A DNA stretch of 64,000 nucleotides, taken from the NCBI RefSeq assembly GCF_004365655.1, contig NZ_SOEO01000002.1, positions 186,001-250,000 on the forward strand. The letters run 5' to 3'. Below the pieces are notes generated by a model. It made no database searches. It worked only from the letters and a program-made list of their open reading frames with translations, and was not told the DNA's origin. Every line of letters starts with the position of its first letter. Positions within the stretch are counted from its first letter, which is position 1. The DNA is from Epilithonimonas xixisoli. Its GTDB lineage: Bacteria > Bacteroidota > Bacteroidia > Flavobacteriales > Weeksellaceae. Position numbers and translations under genes: made by a program. Below, piece by piece: positions 29,067-38,975 of this stretch.

Positions 29067-30464
29067 TTATTTTAAAATAATTTCAGAAGTATATAGAACC
29101 TGAGATTTATCTTTGATGGTATCATATTTTAACCATTTTATTTTCGGATTGATGGTTCCGGCAATGGATTGTTTCACATCGCCTTTTTGGTTGTTGGTAT
29201 GTTTGTACTGGAAAGATTTATTAATCAAAGGAATTTGATACGTTGTCAAAGATTCGCTTCCGCCTCTTTCATTATTATAAAGATATTTCTTATGACTGAA
29301 TTTTGACATTTGAGGTTCTATCTGACTTCTATTTTCGAAGTAATTCGCAGGACTTTTCAGACTGTAAACCGTGAAAAATATAAGAAAGAAACAAGCAATC
29401 TTAAAAAGTGTTTTATCAGATTTTAAATTATTAAAATACAATATTAAAAACGAAAAGAAAAGACAAACATTGGCAGCCGCCATCATCCTTGTATTCATCT
29501 CTTCGATCTGTTGCATCCATCCGGAAACCAAAAGAGAAACAGCGTAAACAGAAGCGATTGTCCATAGTAGAATGTGAAAAACCTGCAATCTCGTTTCTTT
29601 TGCTTTTCTGAAATATTTAATGAGATAAACCAATACACCAATATCTATCAGTAAAATAAAAAATTGAAATGCCAAACTTGTCAAACTATTGGAAGCCGGT
29701 TTCAACCCGATGTAGGGATTTACTGAATTTGCAGTTCCCAACAAATCTCTAACTATATATATAGGAAGAATCTCCGCCGGCTTTCCTCGAAGATTTTCGC
29801 CCGTAAAACTCCCAAACTGCGTAACATTGAACAATAGATAACCTGCAATTCCCAATCCAGACAACACCAAAAATATAAAAATACCTTTCAGTTGAGATTT
29901 CTCAGCTTTTCTTAACAACATCAGCGCAAAGAATGCGGCAATCGAGATGTAAACATAAATCCCGGAATATCTGGCAGAAAACATGAGCAACATCAATGCA
30001 GATGCAAAGATGATATTCCTGTAAGATTTAGTTTCATCACTAAGGATTTTGTACAAATAATAAAGCAAAAAATAAAACAGAAATATGAATAAGCTTTCAG
30101 AAATGGCAATCGAGAAAACAAACAAAATCGTCTTCCCTGTCATCAGCAAAACTGTTTCTCGGGAAAAAAATCTTTTGAAATAGGAAAACAGCAAGATGAA
30201 AATCATCATTGTAGTATTCAAAATTTTTGATGCCCAAAAATAATCGCCAAAAATTTCAAAAAACAATCTTAAAGCCGCCGGATATCCCATGGGAAAAAGA
30301 TTGGTCTCCGGATTTGGCAAATCTGCAGCAATCCCAAAATATGATAAACTGTCCGCATAAACTCCGCCAGAAGGAAGAAAAAAACTATGAATGAAATTTA
30401 GAATAAGGATGACAACAGCCAGAACTATATATTTTGCCATGGTTCGAAAGTAAGTTTTGAGCAA
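29067..30464 (-). CDS. Polytopic membrane protein, GT-C glycosyltransferase-like
   Basis: 465 residues with about ten hydrophobic segments. An acidic loop after the first segment (GGVYADSLSYFGIAADLPN) and the PMGYPAALRLFFEIFG stretch resemble lipid-linked-sugar-dependent GT-C enzymes. The C-terminal 100 residues are soluble and probably periplasmic. Substrate unknown. The start may instead be ATG 30440 (MAKYIVLAVV). It stands alone between the str operon and dps, with which it is divergent. Confidence 0.6.
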   Translation of the reverse strand: MLKTYFRTMAKYIVLAVVILILNFIHSFFLPSGGVYADSLSYFGIAADLPNPETNLFPMGYPAALRLFFEIFGDYFWASKILNTTMMIFILLFSYFKRFFSRETVLLMTGKTILFVFSIAISESLFIFLFYFLLYYLYKILSDETKSYRNIIFASALMLLMFSARYSGIYVYISIAAFFALMLLRKAEKSQLKGIFIFLVLSGLGIAGYLLFNVTQFGSFTGENLRGKPAEILPIYIVRDLLGTANSVNPYIGLKPASNSLTSLAFQFFILLIDIGVLVYLIKYFRKAKETRLQVFHILLWTIASVYAVSLLVSGWMQQIEEMNTRMMAAANVCLFFSFLILYFNNLKSDKTLFKIACFFLIFFTVYSLKSPANYFENRSQIEPQMSKFSHKKYLYNNERGGSESLTTYQIPLINKSFQYKHTNNQKGDVKQSIAGTINPKIKWLKYDTIKDKSQVLYTSEIILK

Positions 30465-30522
30465 TATTAAGGATTTTAAGTGTTTTCTCTGAAAAAATTT
30501 GAAACTTGATTTTTATCAAACC

Positions 30523-30555
30523 TTGCTTTTTCGGCACGGATTTTTCTTAAATCTG
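30523..30555 (+). promoter_or_regulatory. Candidate dps promoter
   Basis: TTG at 30523-30525, 22 bases, TAAATCTG at 30548-30555 (one mismatch from TAnnTTTG). The start codon is 24 bases downstream. Confidence 0.5.
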
Positions 30556-30578
30556 AGCAACCAAAATATTAATAAAAT

Positions 30579-31055
30579 ATGAAAAATGCAGCATTGATCG
30601 GGCTTAAAGAAACCGATTGCAAAAAAATCTCAGAAAAACTAAATATCTTACTCGCCAACTATTCCGTTTTCTATCAGAACACCAGAGGTTCGCACTGGAA
30701 CATCAAAGGTGAACAGTTTTTCACGCTTCATCCAAAATTTGAAGAATTGTACAATAGTCTGGTTCTTAAGATTGATGAGATTGCGGAAAGAATCCTGACT
30801 CTTGGTGCAACGCCCGCTCACAACTATTCTCATTATCTTCAAGTTTCCACGATCAAAGAAAGCAAAGAAGTGAGCGATGGAAACAAAAGTGTGGAAATCA
30901 TTCTCAACGCCTTCAAAGTGGTGATTGATCTCCAAAGAGAACTTCTGGATATCACAGAAAAAGCTGGCGACGAGGGAACCAATTCCCAAATGAGCGACTA
31001 TATTACAGAACAGGAAAAAGAAGTGTGGATGTACAATTCTTATCTTGGGAAGTAA
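30579..31055 (+). CDS. dps: Dps family ferritin-like DNA-protection protein
   Basis: 158 residues, a single four-helix ferritin domain. Ferroxidase ligands are visible with the spacing of the family: H39 (GSHWNIKG), H51, D66 and E70 (KIDEIAERIL). Dps dodecamers oxidise and store iron using H2O2 and shield DNA in stress. A monocistronic gene with its own promoter and terminator. Confidence 0.93.
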   Translation: MKNAALIGLKETDCKKISEKLNILLANYSVFYQNTRGSHWNIKGEQFFTLHPKFEELYNSLVLKIDEIAERILTLGATPAHNYSHYLQVSTIKESKEVSDGNKSVEIILNAFKVVIDLQRELLDITEKAGDEGTNSQMSDYITEQEKEVWMYNSYLGK

Positions 31056-31076
31056 AATTAATTTCACGAAAAAATA

Positions 31077-31107
31077 AAATCCAGCCTTATTCCGAGGTTG
31101 GATTTTT
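31077..31107 (+). terminator. Terminator after dps
   Basis: AAATCCAGCCT / AGGTTGGATTT (one G-T pair) followed by seven T, 22 bases after the dps stop. Confidence 0.85.
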
Positions 31108-31193
31108 TTATTTTAAATCAAAATCGCATACTATCTTCATATAAAAATATCATTAATTTTTCACAAAACAGATTAACTAATTCTATTATCCTT

Positions 31194-31201
31194 TATATTT
31201 G
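31194..31201 (+). promoter_or_regulatory. -7 element of the leucine-rich-repeat gene
   Basis: TATATTTG, exact TAnnTTTG, 20 bases before the TTG start. No good -33 element. Confidence 0.45.
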
Positions 31202-31221
31202 CGTTTTAATTTTACACAGTC

Positions 31222-32859
31222 TTGAAAAAAACTTTATTCTTTTTACTGATTTCCAATTTTATCCTGGCGCAATGGAGCATTTCCAATGCAGAAAGAGGCG
31301 CATTGATTAATATTTACAACGCTACCGACGGCGAAAACTGGAACAGAACTTGGGATTTGGAAAAAGATCCTAGAAACTGGTTTGGTGTTGCTATCAAAAA
31401 TGGTGTTGTGGTAGAACTGAATCTTTCTGGCAATGCGTTAAGTGGTTATTTCCCAACTTACGTTTCCTCTCTATCCAGACTTACAAAACTAGATCTTAGC
31501 AACAACAAACTGACCGGTGAAGTTGCAATGGGCGTTTCCGCTCTTAGTTCTTTATCAAGACTGGACGTCAGCAACAACCGACTCATTGGCGACCCTACCA
31601 ATTCTCTTGCCGGACTTTTCAATCTGGAAGATCTTGGCTTGGGCGGTAATCAATTTACAATTTCTGATGTGAATGGGTTACTCCAAAACTTCAACAACAT
31701 CAAGATTCTAAATATTGGAGATTTAGGTTTGACAACAGTTCCTGCAAAGATTGCCACTTTCAGCAATTTAGAAACTTTGGTTTTGGACAACAATCCAATT
31801 GTTCCAAACGGATATGGAAACATCGCCGGACTTACCAATTTGAAAACACTTTCACTTTCCGGAAATAGCCTGGCTCAAATCCCAACTCAGGTTTCTCAAC
31901 GCACGCAACTCACAAACTTGAATCTTGGCAACAACGCTCTCACCGAGCAAACGCTTACCGGACTTTCCAATCTAGTAAACCTACAATGGCTCTCTTTGGA
32001 GAACAACCAATTGGCTCAAGTTCCGGCACAACTTCCGCAACTCACAAAGCTACAAACACTTAATCTCGGTAGAAACCAAATCACTGGAGGCGTTTCTGCA
32101 TTGGCATCTTTATCCAGTCTTCAGCAATTATTTCTAAACAACAATCAACTTTCAGGCGGTTTTCCATCAGCTTTATTGGGAATGTCCAGATTGATGATGC
32201 TGAATCTCAACAGCAACCAACTCACTGGCGAGTTGCCAAACCGACTTCCGGCAATCACGCACATCAGCAACAATCGTTTTTCCAAAAATGACCTCTCCAA
32301 TTATATCGAAGATTTTGCAGAGCAAACAGATTTCAACTATTCGCCTCAGCGTTACGATGCTGTGAAAACCGTTTTGGCAGTCGCAGGTCAACCGGCAACT
32401 TTGGATCAATCCCTTTCTGGAGATTACACTTTCACGTGGTTCAAAAATCTAGATCAAAAACTTAATAACAGCACAGAAAACCTCAACTTCAACAATGTAG
32501 AACAAACAGATTTTGCTGTTTACACCGCCGAAGCTTACAGTTACAAAATGTTGCAAAACAATATTCTATTCGATCTTTCTTTATTCCGTGAGCCGATCAC
32601 ATTGGGCGATGCCTTGGCAACTTTAGAAACATCAGAACTTAAGGATCTCAACATCTATCCCAATCCAGCAACAGATTATGTCAACATCATCAATCTAAGA
32701 CACAACATAGAAAAAGTTGTAATTTTTGACCTAAGTGGCAAGCAAATGCTATCAGACAGCAAACAAAGAATCCACGTTTCCAAACTCCCATCAGGTGTTT
32801 ATTTGCTGTCCGTAAAAACAAATGTTGGCATCAAAAATTTCAAATTCATCAAACAATAA
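31222..32859 (+). CDS. Leucine-rich-repeat protein with T9SS sorting domain
   Basis: 545 residues with a TTG start (MKKTLFFLLISNFILAQW gives a signal peptide; no in-frame ATG fits). An N-terminal cap (ATDGENWNRTWDLEKDPRNW) is typical of plant-type LRR proteins of bacteria. About a dozen repeats of the LxxLxLxxN type follow at 65-345. A region of about 110 residues comes next, then the T9SS sorting domain (LKDLNIYPNPATDYVNIINL ... LPSGVYLLSVKT). It is probably a surface-bound binding or adhesion protein. A dispersed repeat element starts 7 bases after the stop. Confidence 0.9.
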   Translation: MKKTLFFLLISNFILAQWSISNAERGALINIYNATDGENWNRTWDLEKDPRNWFGVAIKNGVVVELNLSGNALSGYFPTYVSSLSRLTKLDLSNNKLTGEVAMGVSALSSLSRLDVSNNRLIGDPTNSLAGLFNLEDLGLGGNQFTISDVNGLLQNFNNIKILNIGDLGLTTVPAKIATFSNLETLVLDNNPIVPNGYGNIAGLTNLKTLSLSGNSLAQIPTQVSQRTQLTNLNLGNNALTEQTLTGLSNLVNLQWLSLENNQLAQVPAQLPQLTKLQTLNLGRNQITGGVSALASLSSLQQLFLNNNQLSGGFPSALLGMSRLMMLNLNSNQLTGELPNRLPAITHISNNRFSKNDLSNYIEDFAEQTDFNYSPQRYDAVKTVLAVAGQPATLDQSLSGDYTFTWFKNLDQKLNNSTENLNFNNVEQTDFAVYTAEAYSYKMLQNNILFDLSLFREPITLGDALATLETSELKDLNIYPNPATDYVNIINLRHNIEKVVIFDLSGKQMLSDSKQRIHVSKLPSGVYLLSVKTNVGIKNFKFIKQ

Positions 32860-32866
32860 TTTTTTA

Positions 32867-32952
32867 GGAGCTATTTCCCGCTTTTCACTGCTACTCCTCG
32901 CGCCAATGCATTTCCCATCGCTAGCTGTGGGGTATCCGTTGCAATCGGGGCT
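32867..32952 (-). repeat. Dispersed 3' element, copy A
   Basis: Homologous to copies at 42355-42438 and 57130-57210 (which lie on the plus strand). On the minus strand it begins AGCCCCGATTGCAACGGATA and ends AGCGGGAAATAGCTCC. It lies 7 bases after the stop of the LRR gene. The terminal pairing is reduced to AGC/GCT. Confidence 0.8.
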
Positions 32953-33010
32953 ATGGGGTTTGTCATCCAATCAAAAAGTCAAAAAAAATCGAAGCCTTGT
33001 TTTTTTCATT

Positions 33011-33075
33011 TCTCTGTCTCTAATCTCCAAATCTTTTAATCTCGCATCTCCCAAACATCCATCTCCCATCCTTTC
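33011..33075 (-). repeat. GAGAT-rich intergenic repeat upstream of icmF
   Basis: On the minus strand the DNA is a chain of GGGA, GAGAT and GATTTGGAG words and includes the exact 16-mer GAGATTAAAAGATTTG shared with 13725-13740. Confidence 0.55.
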
Positions 33076-33093
33076 CCATTTCCCAAAAAATAT

Positions 33094-33101
33094 TATCTTT
33101 G
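33094..33101 (+). promoter_or_regulatory. -7 element of icmF
   Basis: TATCTTTG, exact TAnnTTTG, 20 bases before the ATG. The -33 area (CTTT) is only a partial match. Confidence 0.45.
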
Positions 33102-33121
33102 AAACCTATCGATAATATAAA

Positions 33122-36100
33122 ATGGAAACCCAAAAATATACGCCAACAAACAAAGTAAGAATTGTAACAGCAGCTTCATTATTCGACGGGCACGATGCGG
33201 CCATCAATATTATGCGTCGTGTCATTCAGGGAACAGGATGCGAAGTTATCCACCTTGGCCACGACAAATCTGCTGAAGAAGTAGTGAACACAGCGATTCA
33301 GGAAGATGCCAATGCCATTGCATTAACTTCTTATCAAGGTGGTCACAACGAATATTTCAAATACATCTACGACCTTTTAAGGGAAAAAAACTCTCCGCAA
33401 ATCAAAATTTTCGGTGGTGGCGGCGGCGTCATTCTGCCCGAAGAAATCGAAGATATTATGTCTTACGGAATCGACAGAATTTATTCTCCGGACGACGGCC
33501 GTGAACTTGGTTTACAGGGAATGATCGACGATTTGGTGAAAAGATCAGACTTTGCAACAGGAAAAGAAGTGACTGCCGAAGATTTAGATAATATCAGTTT
33601 TGAAAATTCTACAAGCATTGCAAAAATCATTTCTGCCGTTGAAAACTTTTCAGAAGAAAAACCGAAATTGGTTAAAGCCATTGACGAAAAATCAAAAGAT
33701 TTAAATATTCCAATCATCGGGATTACGGGTACAGGTGGAGCCGGAAAATCCTCTTTGACAGATGAATTGGTAAGACGTTTCCTCCGTTCAAATCCTGGTA
33801 AAAAAATTGCGATTATTTCCATCGACCCTTCAAAAAAGAAAACCGGAGGTGCACTTTTAGGAGACAGAATCCGTATGAATGCGATCAATGACCCGAGAGT
33901 TTATATGCGTTCGATGGCGACGAGAGAAAACAATGTTTCTGTTTCTCCGTTCATTCATTCTGCTTTAAATGTGTTGAAATTAGCTCATCCGGATGTTATC
34001 ATTTTGGAAACTTCAGGTATCGGACAATCCGGTTCGGAAGTTTCGGATTTTGCTGATGTTTCAATGTACGTAATGACTCCTGAATATGGAGCTTCCACAC
34101 AGTTGGAAAAAATTGATATGTTGGATTATGCAGATTTGGTTGCATTAAATAAATCCGACAAACGTGGTGCTTTGGATGCACTTCAAGCGGTAAGAAAACA
34201 GTTCCAGCGAAACCATTTGCTGTGGGAAAGTCCGTTGGATGATATGCCGGTTTATGCTACAAAAGCATCTCAGTTCAATGACCACGGAACGACCGATTTA
34301 TATAATCGATTAATCGAAAAAGTTAATGCTAAATATTCTGATTTAAATCTGAAAGGTTTTGTTGAACAGGAAGTTTCAGAAGACATCACGATTATTCCTC
34401 CAAAAAGAGTCCGTTATTTATCTGAAATTGTTGAAAATAATAGAATCTACGACGCCAATGTTGAAAAACAGGCAGAATTAGCAAGAAAAATGTATCATAT
34501 TGAAGGAGTGAAAAAATTCCTTTCTAATGAAACTTTAGATACTGAATATCAGAAAGCAGAAAAAGACCTTCAACAGGAAAATATCGACTTTTTGAAAAAC
34601 TGGGATGACACGAAAGAGGCTTTCAAAGCTGAATTTTATTCCTATTTCGTTCGTGGAAAAGAAATTAAAGTAGAAACCTCAACAGAATCTTTATCTCATT
34701 TAAAAATTCCAAAAATATCTCTTCCAAAATATACCGATTGGGGAGATTTGATTAAATGGAAAGGTCAGGAAAATCTTCCTGGAGGATTCCCGTACACAGC
34801 GGGAATTTATCCTTTCAAAAGAACTGGTGAAGACCCGACGCGAATGTTTGCCGGAGAAGGCGGACCGGAAAGAACCAACAGAAGATTCCATTACGTTTCT
34901 GCTGAAATGGATGCAAAGCGTTTGTCAACCGCGTTTGACTCGGTGACTTTGTACGGACAGGATCCTGCCCTACCACCGGATATTTACGGTAAAATTGGAA
35001 ATGCGGGAGTTTCAATCGCAACATTAGATGATGCTAAAAAATTGTATTCCGGATTTGATTTGGTGAATGCAATGACTTCCGTTTCAATGACGATCAACGG
35101 ACCTGCGCCGATGTTGCTGGCTTTCTTTATGAATGCCGCGATCGACCAAAATGTTGAAAAATATATTGCTGAACACAATCTTGAAGCGAATGTTGAGAGA
35201 GCTTTAAAAGCAAAATTTGACGATAAAGGTTTAGCAAGACCAAAATATAACGGAGAACTTCCGCCTTCTAATAATGGTTTAGGTTTAAAATTATTAGGAC
35301 TTACCGGAGACGAAGTGATTCCAGCCGAAGCTTATGCTGAAATTAAGGCTAAAACAATCGCGACCGTTCGTGGAACAGTTCAGGCTGATATTTTAAAAGA
35401 AGACCAGGCTCAAAATACCTGTATTTTCTCCACTGAATTCGCCCTTAGATTGATGGGTGACGTTCAGGAATATTTCATCACAGAAAAAGTAAGAAACTTT
35501 TACTCGGTTTCCATCTCAGGTTATCACATTGCCGAAGCGGGTGCAAATCCGGTTTCTCAGTTGGCATTTACATTGGCAAATGGTTTCACGTATGTGGAAT
35601 ATTATCTGTCAAGAGGAATGAACATCAATGATTTTGCACCCAACTTATCCTTCTTCTTCTCCAACGGTATCGACCCTGAATATTCAGTAATCGGACGTGT
35701 AGCAAGAAGAATCTGGGCAAAAGCAATGAAATTAAAGTACGGAGCCGATGAAAGAAGCCAGATGTTGAAATACCACATTCAAACTTCGGGTCGTTCGCTT
35801 CACGCTCAGGAAATTGATTTCAATGATATCAGAACAACGCTTCAGGCGCTTTATGCAATTTACGATAACTGTAATTCACTTCACACCAATGCGTATGACG
35901 AGGCAATTACAACGCCGACTGAGCAGTCTGTAAGAAGAGCGATGGCGATTCAGTTGATTATCAATAAAGAATTAGGATTGGCGAAGAATGAAAACCCGCT
36001 TCAAGGTTCATTTATTATTGAAGAATTAACGGATTTGGTGGAAGAAGCTGTTTATGCAGAATTCGACAGAATCACAGAAAGAGGTGGCGTTTTGGGTGCA

Positions 36101-36469
36101 ATGGAAACGATGTACCAACGTTCGAAAATTCAGGAAGAATCAATGCATTATGAATGGCTGAAACACACCGGAGAATATCCAATCATCGGGGTAAATACTT
36201 TCTTAGGAAAAGATGGTTCGCCAACGGTTCGTCCGGGAGAAGTGATTCGTTCGACTGAAGAAGAAAAACAGGTTCAGATTGAAACGCTTCATAATTTCCA
36301 GAAGTCTAATGAAGATAAATCGGAGGCCGCTTTGAAAACGTTACAACACGCTGCTATCAATCAACAAAATTTATTTAATGTAATGATGGATGCTGTGAAA
36401 TACTGTTCGCTTGGGCAGATTACCAATGCTTTGTTTGAAGTGGGTGGGAAGTACAGAAGAAATATGTAG
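33122..36469 (+). CDS. icmF: Fused isobutyryl-CoA mutase (IcmF)
   Basis: 1115 residues in the IcmF order. First is a B12-binding domain (about 10-140) with D22-G-H24 (FDGHDAAIN) to ligate cobalt. Next is a MeaB-like GTPase chaperone (about 195-420) with P-loop [11 protein letters not shown] near 201-211. The catalytic TIM barrel (about 545-1100) has [20 protein letters not shown]. That last stretch distinguishes IcmF from methylmalonyl-CoA mutase. The enzyme interconverts isobutyryl- and butyryl-CoA (some members act on pivalyl-CoA) with adenosylcobalamin, and the G domain handles cofactor loading and repair. It stands alone. Confidence 0.93.
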   Translation: METQKYTPTNKVRIVTAASLFDGHDAAINIMRRVIQGTGCEVIHLGHDKSAEEVVNTAIQEDANAIALTSYQGGHNEYFKYIYDLLREKNSPQIKIFGGGGGVILPEEIEDIMSYGIDRIYSPDDGRELGLQGMIDDLVKRSDFATGKEVTAEDLDNISFENSTSIAKIISAVENFSEEKPKLVKAIDEKSKDLNIPIIGITGTGGAGKSSLTDELVRRFLRSNPGKKIAIISIDPSKKKTGGALLGDRIRMNAINDPRVYMRSMATRENNVSVSPFIHSALNVLKLAHPDVIILETSGIGQSGSEVSDFADVSMYVMTPEYGASTQLEKIDMLDYADLVALNKSDKRGALDALQAVRKQFQRNHLLWESPLDDMPVYATKASQFNDHGTTDLYNRLIEKVNAKYSDLNLKGFVEQEVSEDITIIPPKRVRYLSEIVENNRIYDANVEKQAELARKMYHIEGVKKFLSNETLDTEYQKAEKDLQQENIDFLKNWDDTKEAFKAEFYSYFVRGKEIKVETSTESLSHLKIPKISLPKYTDWGDLIKWKGQENLPGGFPYTAGIYPFKRTGEDPTRMFAGEGGPERTNRRFHYVSAEMDAKRLSTAFDSVTLYGQDPALPPDIYGKIGNAGVSIATLDDAKKLYSGFDLVNAMTSVSMTINGPAPMLLAFFMNAAIDQNVEKYIAEHNLEANVERALKAKFDDKGLARPKYNGELPPSNNGLGLKLLGLTGDEVIPAEAYAEIKAKTIATVRGTVQADILKEDQAQNTCIFSTEFALRLMGDVQEYFITEKVRNFYSVSISGYHIAEAGANPVSQLAFTLANGFTYVEYYLSRGMNINDFAPNLSFFFSNGIDPEYSVIGRVARRIWAKAMKLKYGADERSQMLKYHIQTSGRSLHAQEIDFNDIRTTLQALYAIYDNCNSLHTNAYDEAITTPTEQSVRRAMAIQLIINKELGLAKNENPLQGSFIIEELTDLVEEAVYAEFDRITERGGVLGAMETMYQRSKIQEESMHYEWLKHTGEYPIIGVNTFLGKDGSPTVRPGEVIRSTEEEKQVQIETLHNFQKSNEDKSEAALKTLQHAAINQQNLFNVMMDAVKYCSLGQITNALFEVGGKYRRNM

Positions 36470-36542
36470 GCGAAGTATTAATAGTTTGTTTTCATAAAAA
36501 TATAAAGTTTTCTTAAAATAATTATTTTCTAAAAAGGAAATT

Positions 36543-36550
36543 TATATTTG
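36543..36550 (+). promoter_or_regulatory. -7 element of the small lipoprotein gene
   Basis: TATATTTG, exact TAnnTTTG, 16 bases before the ATG at 36567, giving a leader of about 10 bases. Confidence 0.45.
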
Positions 36551-36566
36551 TAAAAAATAACAAAAA

Positions 36567-36758
36567 ATGAACAAATTAATTACAATCATTTCAATAATAT
36601 CCTGCGTTTCATTATTAAACTCTTGTAAGCCTCAACAAATGAGCCAATATCCACCAAGTGATATCAGTAGAAATACAGAAGAATCGAAAAAGACAATAGA
36701 AACAACAAAAGTGGAAGTCAATTCAATAAATGATTTTGGAAAGCCTGGATCTCGATAA
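36567..36758 (+). CDS. Small lipoprotein of unknown function
   Basis: 63 residues with a lipobox-like LLNSC at 16-20 (MNKLITIISIISCVSLLNSC). The mature peptide of about 44 residues is polar. It has a -7 element just upstream and a strong terminator just downstream, so it is a real monocistronic transcript. No recognised family. Confidence 0.6.
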   Translation: MNKLITIISIISCVSLLNSCKPQQMSQYPPSDISRNTEESKKTIETTKVEVNSINDFGKPGSR

Positions 36759-36780
36759 GATTCATTAACGAAAAAAATCC

Positions 36781-36808
36781 AAAACCGCAGAAATCTCTGC
36801 GGTTTTTT
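36781..36808 (+). terminator. Terminator after the small lipoprotein gene
   Basis: AAAACCGCAGA-AATC-TCTGCGGTTTT, perfect 11-bp stem with further T. Confidence 0.9.
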
Positions 36809-36867
36809 GATTCCAAAAATTCTCGGTTTGCTTTTTGATTACAAGCATCAGAATCAAATATTAATTT

Positions 36868-38073
36868 ATGAAACTCAAATCTCCCGAACCATTCTGGCTT
36901 GTAAAAGACGGCATCAAACATTCTTATCCTTCGCTCAGAGAAAACATCGAAACTGAAATTCTAATCATCGGTGGTGGAATTACCGGTTCTTTTCTTGCAC
37001 ATCAAATGATAAAAGACGGCTTCAAAACTGTTTTAGTTGACCGACGAGAAATCGGGAACGGAAGTACGAGTGCTACAACATCAATGCTGCAATATGAGAT
37101 TGATATTCCGCTTTTCGAACTCTCAGAAATGATTGGGAAAGAAGGTGCGGAGAAATCTTATTGGGCTTGTTATGATTCTATTAATGATTTGCAGAAAATT
37201 GCTAAAGAAGTGAAATCAGAATGTGGTTTTAGGAAAAAACAATCCCTTTATTTTGCAGCTTTCAAAAAGGATGTTGCGGATTTGAAAAAGGAATTCGAAG
37301 CCAGAAAATCGGCGAAGTTTCCTGTGAAATGGCTTTCGTCTGAGGAAATCAGCAAGACATTTAAAATCGAAAATACGTTTGGCGGAATCCTTTCCGAACA
37401 AGGCGGAAGCATCGATGCTTTTTGCCTGGCGCACGATATTCTGAATTACAATCATAAAAAAGGTTTGCAAGTTTTTGATAAGACCGACATCATTAAATTC
37501 GATTATAAAAAAAATGGAGTGACTGCAACCACAGAATTTGGAAATAAAATCAAAGCCAAGAAAGTGATTTTCTGCAATGGTTTCGAAAGTACAGAAATCA
37601 TCAAAGACAAATTTGTAAATCTATTGTCAACTTATGCGATTGTCGGTGAACAAAACGAGAAAAACCACAAAGAATTGAATGACCTTTTGGTTTGGAATAC
37701 GGCCGAACCTTACATTTATATGAGAACGACTGATGACAATCGGGTTTTGATCGGTGGTGAAGATGAGGAATTTGTGAATGCAAAAAAACGAGATTCTTTA
37801 CTTCACGAAAAGGAACAAAAGCTGGTTAAAAAATTGGACAAATATTTACCTAAAAATGATTTCCGCACAGATTTTGTCTGGGCAGGAACTTTCGGTGAAA
37901 CCAAAGATGGACTGCCTTACATCGGTGAACATCCAGAATTTCCGAGTGCTTATTTTGTTTTAGGTTTTGGCGGAAATGGGATTACTTTTTCTGTTATCGG
38001 GATGGAAATGGCTTCTGATTTTCTCAAAGGAAAAAAACACGAATTATCAGAATATTTCAGATTCCGAAGATAA
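36868..38073 (+). CDS. FAD-dependent oxidoreductase (DAO family)
   Basis: 401 residues. An N-terminal Rossmann motif IIGGGITGSFLAHQM (32-46) is followed by the flavin-binding stretch VDRREIGNGSTSATTSMLQY. The C-terminal FAD-contact motif is YFVLGFGGNGITFSVIGMEM. The fold is that of D-amino-acid oxidase/glycine oxidase; related proteins with an added Rieske domain exist, but this one has none. Substrate unknown; cytosolic. Confidence 0.8.
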   Translation: MKLKSPEPFWLVKDGIKHSYPSLRENIETEILIIGGGITGSFLAHQMIKDGFKTVLVDRREIGNGSTSATTSMLQYEIDIPLFELSEMIGKEGAEKSYWACYDSINDLQKIAKEVKSECGFRKKQSLYFAAFKKDVADLKKEFEARKSAKFPVKWLSSEEISKTFKIENTFGGILSEQGGSIDAFCLAHDILNYNHKKGLQVFDKTDIIKFDYKKNGVTATTEFGNKIKAKKVIFCNGFESTEIIKDKFVNLLSTYAIVGEQNEKNHKELNDLLVWNTAEPYIYMRTTDDNRVLIGGEDEEFVNAKKRDSLLHEKEQKLVKKLDKYLPKNDFRTDFVWAGTFGETKDGLPYIGEHPEFPSAYFVLGFGGNGITFSVIGMEMASDFLKGKKHELSEYFRFRR

Positions 38074-38087
38074 TTGTCTTATGCGAA

Positions 38088-38117
38088 TTTGAGATGTCAT
38101 TTTTTATTCTAAATTTG
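38088..38117 (+). promoter_or_regulatory. Promoter of the YciI-like gene
   Basis: TTTG at 38088-38091, 18 bases, TAAATTTG at 38110-38117; both elements match the consensus. Confidence 0.65.
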
Positions 38118-38133
38118 GAATAAACTTAAACAA

Positions 38134-38589
38134 ATGAAATCACTGTTTGCAATTCTTTCTTTAGTTATATTTTCTTCGTTCGCAAATGCTCAGAATAAAG
38201 ATTTTAATCAAAAACTGGCAGATTCTCTTGGAGCAGACCAATATGGAATGAAATCCTATTATCTTGTCATTCTCAAAAAAGGAAAAGCTGAAATCACGGA
38301 CAAAGCCAAGAAATCAGAATTGATGAAAGGTCATATGGACAACATCAACAAACTGGCAAAAGATGGAAAACTGATTGTCGCTGGACCAATGGCGGAGAAA
38401 AATCAAAGTGATTACAGCGGGATTTTTATTCTGGATGCGAAAACCAAAGAAGAAGCGGAAAGTTTGGTTCTGACAGATCCTTCTGTAAAATCAGGAATCT
38501 TCGATGTGGAAATTTACAAATGGTATGGTTCTGCTGCACTTCCACTCTATTTGAAATCTCACGACAAAATCACCAAAGTCAAATTCTGA
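38134..38589 (+). CDS. Secreted YciI-like domain protein
   Basis: 151 residues: signal peptide (MKSLFAILSLVIFSSFANAQ), then a YCII-type ferredoxin-like fold (KSYYLVILKKGKAE, MKGHMDNINKLAKDGKLIVA, DPSVKSGIFDVEIYKWYGSA). The conserved His of the family is in KGHMDN. Most YciI proteins are cytosolic; an exported one is less usual. It overlaps the next gene by one base (TGATG), so they are co-translated. Confidence 0.75.
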   Translation: MKSLFAILSLVIFSSFANAQNKDFNQKLADSLGADQYGMKSYYLVILKKGKAEITDKAKKSELMKGHMDNINKLAKDGKLIVAGPMAEKNQSDYSGIFILDAKTKEEAESLVLTDPSVKSGIFDVEIYKWYGSAALPLYLKSHDKITKVKF

Positions 38590-38960
38590 TGGAAACTTAC
38601 AAAACTTTTGAGGATTATTTTTCTCACTTCAATGAGGATGTGATTGAGAAATTAGAACAAATCAGAATTGATATCAAGAAAGAAATTCCGGAGGTTGAAG
38701 AATGTATCAAATATGCGATGCCGACTTTCATTTTCCACAAGAAAAATCTGATTCACTTTGCGTCCTACAAAAATCATATCGGAATCTATCCTGGTCCAGA
38801 AGCTATTACCTTCTACGAAAAAGAATTATCAAATTATAAAACTTCGAAAGGCGCAATTCAAATTCCTTTGGAGGAAGATGTTCCATTAGATTTAATCAAA
38901 AAAATCGTGCAACACGGAAAGGAACGAATTCTCAAAACCACAAAAACCACTAATAAATAG
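38589..38960 (+). CDS. DUF1801 (YdhG-like) protein
   Basis: 123 residues from ATG 38589 (METYKTFEDYFSHFNEDVIE); the upstream in-frame start at 38520 would lie inside the YciI-like gene. KKEIPEVEECIKYAMPTFIF and KNHIGIYPGPEAITFYEKEL are the family pattern. Bacillus YdhG of this fold has been described as a frataxin-like iron chaperone, but that role cannot be assumed here. A small hairpin (CCACTA/TAGTGG, 38947-38963) covers the stop codon. Confidence 0.8.
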   Translation: METYKTFEDYFSHFNEDVIEKLEQIRIDIKKEIPEVEECIKYAMPTFIFHKKNLIHFASYKNHIGIYPGPEAITFYEKELSNYKTSKGAIQIPLEEDVPLDLIKKIVQHGKERILKTTKTTNK

Positions 38961-38975
38961 TGGCTTGGTGAAAAA

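Noticed and set aside
32867-32952. Dispersed element as an insertion sequence or MITE
   Set aside because: Paired ends are only 3-5 bp and differ between copies, and no flanking direct repeats are visible; the fixed place after stop codons fits an RNA element better, though a REP-like origin is not excluded.
32822-33115. 97-residue plus-strand ORF downstream of the LRR gene
   Set aside because: It begins inside the LRR gene and translates the dispersed 3' element and the GAGAT-rich repeat; no promoter or plausible protein features.
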